Shown: piece after piece, positions 1 to 12,300 of the stretch
Position numbering within the stretch: the first letter of the stretch is position 1
How the letters are laid out: the number at the start of each line of letters is the position of its first letter
The notes under the pieces: generated by a model
Database searches by the model: none
Seen by the model: the letters and a program-made list of their open reading frames with translations, nothing else
Told to the model about the DNA's origin: nothing
Made by a program: the position numbers and the translations under genes
NCBI GenBank assembly: GCA_963969345.1
Contig: OZ017770.1
Coordinates: 3,977,246 to 4,041,245, forward strand
DNA length: 64,000 bases
Direction of reading: 5' to 3'
Source of the DNA: Turbatrix aceti
Taxonomy: Eukaryota; Nematoda; Chromadorea; Rhabditida; Panagrolaimidae

Positions 1-81
1 TTCTGTGATTTTCAGGCATTGTCTTTTGGGGTTATATAGACAGGGCTGACCCCGACAGGTACGGTAATAAGCTATCACAAC

Positions 82-620
82 CAGAGTTGTTCGATGCTCA
101 CCAAATTGCTCCTGCTCACTGCTCGCTCCTGCTCAGCTCACGAGCGCGAGCGGAGCGAGCGCGAAAAATTGGAGTGCTCAATGAGCATGAGCAGAGCGAG
201 CACGAAAAATTGAATTGCTCAAAGAGCGCGAGCAGAGCGAGCAAGAGAAATTTTTAAAATGAGCACTGCTCACTATAAATTTAGTGCTACAAATATTAAA
301 ATACTGGTAGTTTCGATCAAAAACACGATGTTGGGGGTATCTCCAAGCAATATGCGGTCTTTCTTTTAGCAAAGGACTGAATTTGTGACTCAAAATTCAC
401 TTTTCTTGTGTGAGCCATTTTCGCTCATTGCTCGCTCCTGCTCAACTCACGAGCGTGAGCAGAGCAAGAGCAGAGGATCTGAGAATAAAAGAGCGCGAGC
501 GGAGCGAGCGCGAAAATTTTAGGAACTCAAAGAGCATGAGCAGAGCGAGCACGGAAAATTGAATTGCTCAAAGAGCGCGAGCAGAGCGAGCACTGAAAAT
601 TGTCGAATTGAACAACTCTG
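82..620. mobile_element. hAT-type MITE (539 bp), complete copy
   Basis: The element has short inverted ends: CAGAGTTGTTC at the left and GAACAACTCTG at the right. It is flanked by a perfect 8-bp direct repeat ATCACAAC (74-81 and 621-628). An 8-bp duplication with CAG-type ends is the hallmark of the hAT superfamily. There is no coding capacity. The interior is built from repeated, nearly palindromic motifs of the type GAGCGCGAGCAGAGCGAGCG, separated by AAAATT-containing spacers, plus a unique AT-rich middle (about 255-410). A second copy lies inverted at the right end of the window. Confidence 0.9.
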
Positions 621-1755
621 ATCACAACTGATATGTAGCGTGATAACGCAAGACGGGCATGATTGCTGAGCATTGTACGCATTGCAGGATTTGACACGAA
701 TAAATCAGGCTCTCAAAATGAATTTCAAAAATGTGAGAGATTGCATCACACGTTGTTTTCACTTGCAAAATTGCTAATTAATTTATCTTTTTTTTCGGGA
801 TAATTTATTTCCAGCTTCAGTTCCAGTTTTGAGTTGGGGTGTCGCCAGCGCATCCATGACGTACCTCCACCAAAGACTGTTCACGTGTAAGTCGCCGGGT
901 CAAAGTCCTCGGAAGACGGAATTTCAGCTTAACCAACCTGCTGACAAGATACCATCCGGCTTATCGTTTTTTGTGTGCAATATGGTTAAAATAAGTTGAC
1001 TGCAGAGAACAGTGAATATGCCCTCGTTGCATGCAAACGAAGCACTATACAACTCGGTAGCGTGCAATCCTCGAAGATTGATTCCGAGTCAATATTGAAC
1101 CAAACGCCAAACGCACGTAAAGTATGACATCCCCGGTGTCCGTTCCGGTTTTGCATCATGGACTGACGTGTCCATTGCTTCTTTATAAACAATTATTATT
1201 AAGCTGGTAGCATGGAGGTGAGACAGAGTCATTGCCTCCGGGGTCTTGAAGTCACAGGTGAATCATAAAACAATTCATAAAGCAATGCAAAAAACCACCA
1301 TTCGTTTTGAATCAAAGGCTGTCACGGTCTCATTGTCTTGGAACTCGCCGCGTAGTCGTCGCACCTTCCAGGCATGGCAATCGTTTCGCGTACGTCGGAC
1401 GAACAAAACTTGAATTTTTTTGCTCTGGCGGCATTGACAGCCGGTTTTGCGCAGCTGTCTGTCTGCGTGTGAAATCGTTCGTTCGATGGAGGCGTCCAGT
1501 CGGTTCACCACTTTCTTTTCCTTTTTTCAGCCCCTTAATAACACAAATTGCTAATGCGTAGGGCACCCCGATAAGCTCAATGCCTGTCACAGATGGTTCT
1601 TACTTGTCTTGCTTAGCGTTCGTATTTGTCCTTGCTTACACTTCGATTTAGTATTGCCGCGGATTGTTGAATTATCGTTCGTTGTAAAATCGTTTTTTGT
1701 TATTGTTAACCATTTTTGATCGTCGATCGCCAATTACAGACAGCTTGCCACGTCG
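621..1755. other. Intergenic, upstream of the tetraspanin gene
   Basis: I see no supportable gene. Overlapping short open frames on both strands near 1275-1590 have no recognisable domain or coherent splice pattern. The last few hundred bases presumably hold the promoter and 5' leader of the tetraspanin gene; no TATA box or other element is convincing. Confidence 0.4.
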
Positions 1756-2665
1756 ATGGGTTCGTTTAGTACCTGGTCAGCTTACGGCTGCGTTGGTCGC
1801 TCCGTAAAAATCGTCGCGTATTGCACCAATCTTCTCGCAGTGGTAAGTATAAAACCTTCAAAAACCAGATTGAATTTGCATACGTGTTACAGCTGTTTCT
1901 CCTGACGACTTTTGTTTATGGTTGCTGGCTGCACGTAAACCGAACTCAGTATGCCGAATTGCTCTCGCCCAGCCTGTATGCGGATGTTGCGCGGATCATG
2001 ATCATAATTTCGATCATTGCGCTCTTCAACGCCGTCGTGATCATCTATGGCATTCAGAAAGAACTCAGATGCATGATATATTCCGCATCAACGGCCTACA
2101 TAGTCCTTTTTGTCATGCTTATGATCGGCGGTGTCATGGGATTCGTCTTTCAAGACCGTATAATGAATCAGATACCTTTGAACCTTAAAATGCAAGCATC
2201 GCTTAAAGAGCTTTATGGGTCGTCGGACAACCATGCGATTACCGCCGCTTGGGACGACTTGCAACAGCGGGTAAGTCAATTTTTGTTCGACGCACCTACA
2301 TCGTTATAATCCGGGGTTACAGTTTGAATGCTGCGGCGTGGACGAAGAAGGTGATTATCACATCTGGACAAAATCAAAGTGGTATATGCATCACAAAAGC
2401 GATAAAATCCCATCCTCATGGTAATTTCTAGCCTTTTTTTGAATTTGTTACAATTCGAGTGTTTTTTTACAGCTGCAAGCCAAATATGGAATGCACCGAT
2501 GCAACTGATCCGTCGACGTTCTACACCAGAACCTGCCACTCTGTTCTGAAAAGTGATTTAAAAAATGTAATGGAAATTGCAAGCTGGCTACTGGTTGCGA
2601 CGAGTTCGTCACTGCTCCTTCCGGCGCTCTTCGCATCTATATACGCGTGTCTTATCAAAAAATAA
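1756..2665 (+). CDS. Tetraspanin family protein
   Basis: Four exons: 1756-1842, 1893-2270, 2323-2420, 2473-2665. The phases agree and give 251 aa. The protein has four hydrophobic segments: roughly residues 18-40, 60-80, 92-110 and 213-245. A large extracellular loop lies between the third and fourth. It carries the tetraspanin signature: a CCG triplet right after the second intron (FECCGV), a second Cys pair (PSSCCKP) split by the third intron, and two more Cys. Tetraspanins organise plasma-membrane microdomains with partner receptors and integrins. The start is the first in-frame ATG of exon 1, giving a short cytoplasmic N-terminus. The exact tetraspanin subfamily cannot be told from the sequence. 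Confidence 0.9.
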
Positions 2666-4209
2666 GATCAATCATGTGGAACTAAATCCGCTTTTAAATA
2701 CCCACGATTGTTGTGCCTACTGCTAATTGTTTCATTCCTTACGTGTCCATGTTTTTAATTTACACTACTTTTTATTGCGTATTACATGCAACTATCTGAT
2801 TTTTTCCCGTATGACCGCAATACAGGTGAAAGCAGTGTTACTCATCGGTATAGTCCATTTGATAACGTTTAAAACCTAGTCATGTAACTGTTGCCCATAT
2901 ACAGAAGCGATGAATGTACAGGAAACGTTTTTCGTAATAAAGATAGCATTTCGTGAAAGTGAGTGTACCTTGGACTTCCGTTTTGGTCTGAGCACTGGGG
3001 TAACCCCGATGGTACCTCCAAGAATGCATGGTTTAGTAGATAAGGTTTATCAGAGCATCGCAAAAGTGTTGAACTCTGTCCTGCAGGTAGTGTTTGAGGT
3101 GTGGACAGGAAATCCTGCTTTGTTAGCTGGTTTACATCAGCGTTAAGTAAAGGAACTCATAAGAAGTTGATGCAGAAAGTTTAAAACCCGGAAACCGTTC
3201 TACTGCGTTGATAAACCCCTGCACGGTTGAACAGCTCGCAAAAAAAGTATTAAAAAAGAAGCCTGCATAACAAGAATAGGCAAGGAGAGAGAACAGGATC
3301 GATCATGGCAAGAACGCGTTATTTTTTTGTATAATTTTTCTCCTTCCCCGCAATTATTTTTTCCAAGAATAGCTGATCTTTGTGAGGTACCCATCTTTAC
3401 TTTTGAAAGCATCGCTGCTTCATTGGAAAATGCAATTAAGGACAAAAGCAATGATCTTTTCGGTGACCACTTTCTTTGACGTTCACAAAAATTTGTGAGA
3501 AGACATAATCAAATGCAAAAACAAACGTGTTTCTGATTTCTTTTCAATGGGACAGGAAATAAAAACAGTATCATTGAATTTATTGTCAGTTGTTGTTATT
3601 TGTTGTCAAAGCAGAGAGAAGGTCCCTATGATTACCGTAATCTGGACAAATTTTAACTTTGCAAAAAAAGCAAGCTAGAGATGAAATCGTTAAAAAAACA
3701 TAAAATCATAAAACTCAAATTGTACAAAGGTGCATCACCTACATCCAAATGCCACTGGTTGCTGCCAAAACCGCATTGATTTCTATAATTATTCTTACGG
3801 CATCCAGCCGTACCCTGACTCCACACCTTACAACTGATTGGCTGGTTGTCGGCATGGTAACAAGCCAATCAGCCAAGAAACATTGTTTTTTTTTTTCGTG
3901 CATTATACAGTGAATAAGAGCTATTTTTTATTCGTATGCAATTGACTGGCACGTACATGCAGCAAGCCTCTAGCACAAATGGACACACACGCATAAAAAA
4001 CGCTGGAAAAAAATATGGCTGTGACGCATCTGATCGTGCTAGAGGATCAACACGCGCCATCCCGCTAAATTTTTTGTAGAATTTAGAATTTTGTGCTCGC
4101 TGAGATCCCGGACAGAACAACTCGCCTTTGGAAAAAGACTTTTCAACGTTTTTTGAGGTCGCCAACGCTTATTTTTATCGTAGTTTTGTCGATTTTGGAC
4201 GTTTGAAAA
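2666..4209. other. Intergenic, no supported gene
   Basis: A possible polyadenylation signal (AATAAA, about 2936) for the tetraspanin gene lies here. A minus-strand open stretch at 3653-3868 encodes a Cys-containing peptide. It lacks a signal peptide, a partner exon or a known domain, so I do not call it a gene. The rest is AT-rich. Confidence 0.35.
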
Positions 4210-5218
4210 ATGTGTAGGATCACCAGTTCCAAAAAAAGTAAGAAACCCAAAAAGGAAAAAAAATTTCCAAAATCTTTCCTGAATAATTATACTGAAAATT
4301 ATGTGTTAAGCGGTGCTTTATCTAACTACAACCCCGACTTTCCATGCAGTAAGTTTTTAAATAGTTAGCATTAATAATAATGTGTTTCTTATAGTGCCAT
4401 ATTCAACTGCTGACGATCTGATGAACGTTTATTGCACTCTGCTTTTCTGTAAAGAAAATATGAATCAAATTGTGAAAAAAAAACGTCGTCACGTTTATGA
4501 TTACATGAGCTTCCCTGGCTCCACGGACAGAAGCATTGTAAGTTTTTTCATGATACCACGTTTTTAACCAAGCAACATGTACTCTGATTTTGACACCTTT
4601 TGGTAGTTGATGTTGACTAATTTACATAAATATTTCAGGCTGTTGGCACAATCAATCCAAAGAAACCGTTGTTTATTTACATGGACTCTGTCAACGGACT
4701 CAACTATAAACGTCTTTCGGTTGTGTTTTGTACCTCAATTATATCATATAATTCTGACATTTTTTAGACGCGTCCTGAGATCACAAAACGCTCTCCGGGT
4801 CCTTTCATGATAGGCAGAAATGACCTAAAAAACGATGAAATGGCATTAAAAAAGGTAAACATTTTACAGTATTAATAATTGTTTAATCAATTGATCACAG
4901 AATTGGCTTACCGTTGACGTTCTGTACGCTATGCATCGCACGGGTGCATTTCTCTACAAATCAAGAGAACATCGTCTAAAGGAAAGAATATTCTTCAAGA
5001 AGCAGATTGAAGAATGCAAAGTCTTGCGAACAATGCTTCAAGCCGTCGAACGGGCTTTTGCCTACAAAAATAGCTTGCTTGCTGCCGCATTTTATGAAGT
5101 AACTCGTACTGAAAATCAGCCTGCGTTTTTCCGGCATCCTTTGCCTGCAGATGAAGTCTCCCATCCCAAAAAAATGTATGTATACTGTTGTGTGATTCCG
5201 GCAAATTACCGGTGCTAG
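4210..5218 (+). CDS. Unrecognised basic protein, 255 aa, five exons
   Basis: Exons 4210-4348, 4395-4537, 4639-4719, 4768-4854 and 4901-5218 join in one frame to a TAG stop. The introns have GT..AG ends; the third uses a weak GTTGTG donor. The N-terminus is very lysine-rich (KKSKKPKKEKK). Later segments contain a KKKRRHVYDYM stretch and a helical Arg/Lys/Glu-rich part near residue 165. No signal peptide, membrane segment or known domain is seen. The 3' end is uncertain: a GTATGT a few codons before the stop could be a donor, in which case the true C-terminus lies further on. The function is unknown. I call it a gene because the frame survives four introns. Confidence 0.6.
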
Positions 5219-6383
5219 CAAGTACTTTTTGTATTGTGATTATGACTTTTTGTCCAATCTTGCGAATTTTTACTTAATTTTTTTTAAAAAGTGAATTGAA
5301 ATTTTCATGGTAACAAATGACAATGAATTTGATTATTCTGTTTTGATGTTTAGTTTTCTTGATAATAAATATAATGTGCATTCGCTGTTACTTTTATAAA
5401 GTTGCTATGGGAAAGGTAAATTCAGGCGTTGAGAACAGCTAAGAAAAACCTTCATCGAGAAAAAAAAACATAGCTTTTGTGTCAAACCTCACCTTCCAAT
5501 GGAAGCGACTTCTTTTCCTTAACCAACATAAAACCACCTAGTACATACAATGGTAGCAGAGGAGTGTAAGGCAAACATTTATAAAAAAAACCGTTTATTC
5601 TATGATATAACTCTTGATATGCGCATGATTTTCTTCCGTCCTTAAAAAAAAGCAATTTTTTATGATCAAATTGTGTTTTGAACTTCCATCATGAATCTAT
5701 CATTCAGCATATGATTTCAATCACGTGAACTAGCTTACAAAGCAGGATCTGCGTTCGACTCCTCAAGCATCACCTGCGTCACATAGTTAATCATTTTTGC
5801 GATGCCTTGATAAAGCTTATCATCTAACTATAATATTCTTTGTTGAGGGAACCATTGGGTTGACCCCAGGGCTTATAGGCCAAAGTGCACTCACTGAAAC
5901 AAAATGTATCCTGCTAAACTATATTATAAAAATGTTTTTCGTACTAAATTTATCGCAACATGATTAAATTGTAAAAGTATCCAAACAAACAAGTTCTGGC
6001 AAAAATTAATTGTTGTAAAAAACTCATAAGATGTATTCAACACCAGTTGATCACCAGAGTACACTGGAACTCTATTTTTAAAACCACATGGTTCTAATTT
6101 TCATTTGTTTTCAAACTCAAAAAAACTTGATCATGCATCTTAATTGTACATAAATCAACAACATATTTCCTTGCAAAAGCGTTAAAGCAGTCACCTGTTG
6201 TTCAAAATAAAAAAAATATGTTTGGAGGATTGGTGTATGTTTCGGGGCATTTTTAAGTCAAGCAAGTGACAGGAGCACTAACAAAGGCGGCGCTAAGGTA
6301 AGTCGACAAGCATAACAAAATCCGTGAGGGGCGCTTGATAGCATTTATCCCTTTGCCTCATTGCCAGTGGCAGATCGATTGTC
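5219..6383. other. Intergenic, AT-rich
   Basis: No gene or repeat is recognised. The final part precedes the giant-protein gene and should contain its promoter. No specific element is identified. Confidence 0.35.
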
Positions 6384-9300
6384 ATGAGCGGGGGCGTTGA
6401 AAAAGTGGGTACCACCGGAGGAGACCTGACACGACCTGTTCCAATGTATGTTGTTTTCATAACTGTAAACCATTATTTACTATTTTTTTTGCAGCGTATT
6501 AGTCGAAAATGATGCTTCGAGGGGTCAATCGCCGAAACCCCGAGTGCAATTTTCGGACAAGGTGCAACGTTTTCCGGAATCCGTGCCCACATCTCCAATT
6601 TCACCTGTCACTAAGACAACAATTCCACCTGCTCTAGAACCATCACCGGTTGTCCCATCGCCGGTATGTAGATAGTTGAAGTAAATTTTTTGGCAATGTT
6701 TTTTAGCCTTCGCAACAACCTCCCAGGCGAACGGAGGTTACGCTAAACATCGAGGTCGAGCGCGTGCAAAAAGAACTCGACCATACCGCTGTTGATGCAG
6801 TCGAGCACCCCACATTGACGATTGCCGCACCAGGCTATACCAAACAACAAACAACAGCGGCCGACAAATCACAAGTCGTCGAACTTGCCAACACCCCGGA
6901 AAGTGCTTCTGCCGAAGTTCATGCCGCTCATGCGAAACAGCCTTCGCCACCGAAGATCGAAGAACCTGTGCAAATTACAACGCAGACGATCGAGCACGTT
7001 ATCAATGATACGGCGTTGATCCAGAAACAAGGAGAAACCCAATCTGAAGCATCTGGTCAAACGCAGACGCAAAACGGAAATGCACCAGTTTCCGCACCCA
7101 CTTTGAACCAAAATCAAGCGGCTCCTGCCGGTGTAGATCAAAATGCGGGGGAGCAAAAAATTGTCAACAGCTCAGGTATCACGTCAGACAATACTGGCAA
7201 CCAAGCAGCTGCCTTACCTCTCACAAATACACAATCAATAAACAACGATCAACAAAAAGAAACAACGCGTGTTTCGGATGCTTCACAAGTAACCTTGAGT
7301 GGCGGAGCCCAATTCAGCACGAATGAAGGATTGATCAGTGTTTCTCCAATTTCCGTTGCTTCTGTTACGACGGGCAATAAAATTCAAGTCACTGGAGGGC
7401 AACAGAAAGAAATAATCTCGACTCTCACATCGTTAGAAACACAGGGTTCTGCAACACCGGCGCTTGTTGCTAATCCCATTCAGCAACCCACAGAAGCTTC
7501 TGAGCATCAACCCATTCAAGTGCCGATCATACAAACAGGAGTCCCAGCAGTCCAGAACGATGCAGAAGTTTCAACTAGTGCTCCGGAAAATAATTCTGAC
7601 GTGAAACAAACTGCGCAGTCTACGTTAGTTCTGAATGGCAATGTTACAGAAGTCTCAAACCCAGTTTCTGTTGAAAACACCGTTACTCCTGTCACTTCAA
7701 TTACTGAAACAAAAAGCGAAGTGAAACCTGAAGCAGCTCAGGTGGTAACATCTCAACCGGATTCAGATGAAGGAATTTCAATTCCAATTACCATCGAAAA
7801 TCAGAAATCTTCAGTCGAATTGCAACCGGCTGCTAGCAACACTGAAACCAGCATTGACGCTACAACGTCACCAAAAACAGAAACTACAATTACTTCTATT
7901 CAAGCTTCGATTGAAAAAACGGGCAATGAGGGAACCAATATCCCGCCGGCAGTTTCTGGGCCAGTCGCCAATGTTACCGAGCAAACACAAAGTCAGACTT
8001 CCGAAACTTCCGCTGACAAAGAAATTACAGTGCCAATAACAATTGACAAACCTGTCGTATCAAGCGACGCCACAACTCAGTCGTCTGCCAATAATTCTGT
8101 CAACGCAATCAACGGTGATGCTACCCCGATCGCTACTACTGATGTACAACAAGTACAAGCACCTGAGAAACCGGCGACTGATGATGTTGTTATTCCGGTC
8201 ACAATTGAAAAATCTGAAGCCAGTGTTCCAGTTTTGCCAACAGAACCAAAATCAACTGAAATTCCAGTCTCAGTAGGACAGCCAAGCACGCCGACGACCG
8301 CGCCGACACCAGTAGCATTGTCAAGTGTTGACGTTGAACTGAATGTCGTCGTCGAAAGACAAAACAAAGAAGCTACTGCTACTGAAAACCAAGAAAAACA
8401 AATTGTGTCATCGTTGCAGGACCTGGGTGACGTGAACGTACAAAACACGAGCATTGCTTCTTCAAAAGCAGCCGAAGCGACGTCTACTTTTTCACAGTCA
8501 TCTGCAGAAACCGTTAAAGTGTCTACTTTGCAATCGAGTGCCTCTGCTGCTGAAATTTCTGTCGAGATTGATGGTGTTGTGAAGCCTTCGACTCCGACGA
8601 CTCAACAAAATGGTACCAGCGCTGGACAACTCAACGGAACAATTCAGACTTCTGAAGTCCCAAAACAATTGGAAGAATCAATTTCGATTCCAGTAGTGAT
8701 TGAAAATCAAAAGCCAGAAATTCCAACGCCACAGGCGACTGCCGAAGAGACTTTGGAATCTGTTGACATTCCTATTGTCATTGAAAACCAGCCTCCAGCA
8801 AGCCAAAGTACCGGCAAGGAGGAGAATACCGACACCGAAATCCCAGTGACCATCGAAAATCAGGAAAAGCCAATCATTATTCAAGTGATGACAGAACAAA
8901 GAGGCCCGGAAGCGGATATTCCAGTCACCAATGCCACGCCAGACATTACAGTCCCAGTTTCGGTAGCTGAAGATTCACTTGGAAAATCCATCCCAGTTCA
9001 GGTGACTGAAAAAGACTCAGAAGAACCCATCATTATTAAAGTTATGATCGAGCAAAGAGGCCAAGAAGCGGACATTCCAGTCGTCAATGCTACTCCAGAC
9101 ATCACAGTCCCGGTTAATGTGGCTGAAGATTCACTTGGAAAATCGGTGCCCATTCAGGTGATTGAAAAGGAAACCAGTGAGCCCGTGATCATCCAGGTGA
9201 TCGACAACCAGCCAAACTACCCAGATACTGCGATTCCTGTCGCCAATGTGACCCCAGACATTGATATCCCCGTAAACGTTGCTGCACCGTCGGTTGGAGA

Positions 9301-12300
9301 ATCTGTGCCAATTCAAGTCATTGAAAAAGAGTCTAGTGAACTGATTCCCATCAAAGTCATGAATCCTCTAGAAAATTATCCTGACACAAATATCCCAGTC
9401 GTGAATGCAACACCTGATATTGACATTCCAGTGCAAGTTGCACCTTCATCGTTGGGACAATCAGTTCCCATTCAAGTAATTGAAAAAGAAGAACAAGAAC
9501 TCATACCTATAAAGATTATGAACCTTGAACAAAACTATCCAGATACAGAGATTCCGGTTGTGAATGAAACCCCGGATATTGACATTCCAATCAAAATCAC
9601 GCCGTCATCGCTCGGAGAAACGGTTGCTGTTGATATCGTTGCTGAAAAATCCGAAGGCCTGGGAGCAAACGAAGAACCAATTGAAATTCCGATAACAGTA
9701 TCTCCGATTCAACCCCATCCTCCTCAACGCATAGAAATTCCTATCGGAGGGATTGAGAATGCCCAAGCAACTGAAATCCCGGTTGCTGTGACCAAAGATA
9801 GCGGATCAGAAGCTGCTCAACAAGCGCAGCCATCCCAAGAGACGCAAAATGTCTCAGCACAACCTTCGGAGAACATTGTTGTCGTTGAACGTCCGGCAGA
9901 AACACAAGAACCTTTTCAAAAACTCGTTGAAACACCGGCAACTCAGCAACAACCTCCTGAGGCTGTTCAGCCAGTCGTTACTTCTTCTGAAATACCAGTA
10001 AGCGTTCAACAACCTACAGAAGCATCGGTAACACCCCAGCCAACAGCAGCACCGGCGTCTTTGCCAACAGAAGAGCAAGCAGTTACCTTGCCGTCTACAG
10101 AAGCTCCTGCTGCTTCACCTCAAGCTGTGATTACACCGGTAGCTAAACCTGCTGAAGGATCGATCTCAGTAGAGTCTGTGCCAGTTGAAAGCACTCCTCA
10201 GGCTCCATTACCTAATGCGCCGGTTGCTACATCAGAGCCTCAAGCGCAGCAACCACCAGAAACACCGCAAGTCATTCCAACACAAATTGTGGACACACCA
10301 GTGGTACCTGGTGTTGAAGATAAAGCGCCTGCGGAAACCGGAGTAACTCCCCAAGCAACGGCTGATGCACAAGTCCCCTTGCAGACCGCTGACATTTCAC
10401 CGCAACCGTCAGTGGCAACCCAGCAAACAGAAGCTCCGGTTGTTTTGCCAACAGAAGCTCAAGCTGCTGCTACCGTGCCATCTCCAGAAGCCCCTGTTGC
10501 TGCTTCACAAGTTGCGGAAACTCCAGTGCCACAACCTACTGAAGGATCGATCTCAGTAGAGATTGTAGTAGCACAACAGCCCGTATCAGAGCCTCAAGCT
10601 CAAGCTAACCAGCCAACAGAAACGCCGGCAGTCCCACAGGAAACACCGCAAATCATTCCTACACAAACTGTGGAAATCCCAGTGGTACCCGCGCAAGGTG
10701 AAGGATCAGCTGTCTCGGCGCCGCCTGCCGAAACTGTAATATCCCCTCAAACAACCTCTAATACGCAAGTTGCCCCTACACAAGCTCCAAATGCACAAGC
10801 TGTCGATTCACAAGTTGCTTCTCAACAGCCTTCGGAAACGGTATCTGCCCCCAGAGAGCAAGTTGTGACTCAAAAGCCTTCAGATGTACCAATTGTTGTT
10901 AAACAACCATCAGTTCCAACAGAAGCGCAACCTCCTTCATCAGCTCAACAACCAATTGAAATTTCTATTGTTTCCACCGCGCCAACTAATGCATCGCAAC
11001 AGCCTGTCCAACCACAGCAGCCCCTGGAAGTGCCCGGAACCCCGCAAACGGTCTATCCAGTTACTATCACGCTTGATGACAAGAAACCTCTTTCATCCCA
11101 AGAAGTACCATTATCTCCTGTGTCGTTGAGCCAACTCCCAACTTCCATTCTGGAAAAAGCCGCAGAAGACAAACATGAAGTCCCTGAATCTGCGCACAAA
11201 AGTATTGAAATCCCGATTATTCAGTCAAATGACAGTAACCAGTCGACGGTGCCTTTGACAAAAATTGAAGTCATTCAAAACAAGACAACGCCAGTAGAAA
11301 TTAAAATTGCGTCTCAAACACCAGCACCTTTGCCACCGGTTCAATATAATCAGGTTCCCGTTCCAATAACTCCCACGCCACCTACGCCGACAAAAGAATC
11401 AGATTGGATTGTAATTGAGCCGGAGTCACCGTCAAAAACTAGGGATGTCGCGCAAGATCAAAAACCAACCGATCGTTCGACTTCAATTCCAATAAACATC
11501 GCTCTTGGTCACAAACCAACCGAAGAGGTAATCGATTTGGAGCCTAAAAACGATGGACAGCAGCACCAAATTCGTCAGATCCCAATAACTCTTGCGCCGA
11601 AGGCTGATGCTGCAAAACCCGAGAGTAAAGATAATGGCGCACCTGCAGCCAACGGTGCACTGCCACAGCTTCCTGCTGCAAATGGTGCAGCACCGGGAGT
11701 TAACATCCCGATTTCTCCTGTTGCAAAAACTATTGCGCCCCCCTCAACAAACGATGCCCCTGCAACTGGAAAAACAGAGGCTACAAATGCTCCCCAAGCT
11801 GCGCCTCCCTCCGGTGACATTTACTGGATTGAAGTGCCTGCTAACGCCGACCAGACACCGGTAGGCAGCGCAGTCGTTAGCGCACAACCCAGCGATCTCG
11901 GGGCGACAGGTAAAAGTGCAACGGGCGAAAAAAGTCAAGACGCCCCTGGAAATGCATCTGCAACAACCGAAACATCGCCGCAGACTGGAACAACTCAAGA
12001 TGCTCCTTCGAAGCAACAACAGTCATCAAGAGTTCGATTTTCCGAACAACCAAATGATTACAGAGAACCGGCAGATCATTCATCCTTCGAACCACCTCAG
12101 CCACCCCAGGGAACATTCAACGATTGGTATAGCTTCAACGAAGCAGAAGCCGAAGCAAAAGTTTTACAAGAAGCACAACAAAACGGTTATTTAGCAGAAC
12201 AAAAACGAGGCGATCGACGTTCAATTGAACCCGAAGAAACTGAATGGCGGGCGAGCAGTCGATATCGCGCGGGCCGTTACTCGCAACCGCCGCCTTACTC

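Noticed and set aside
3653..3868. Minus-strand Cys-containing 71-codon frame as a secreted peptide gene
   Set aside because: There is no signal peptide, no partner exon and no known Cys pattern.
5720..5775. tRNA-like GTTCGACTC box
   Set aside because: No matching acceptor stem, D-arm or anticodon arm could be formed around it.
11575..12194. Several open frames opposite to or overlapping the end of the giant exon
   Set aside because: They are other-frame shadows of the long Pro/Gln-rich ORF.
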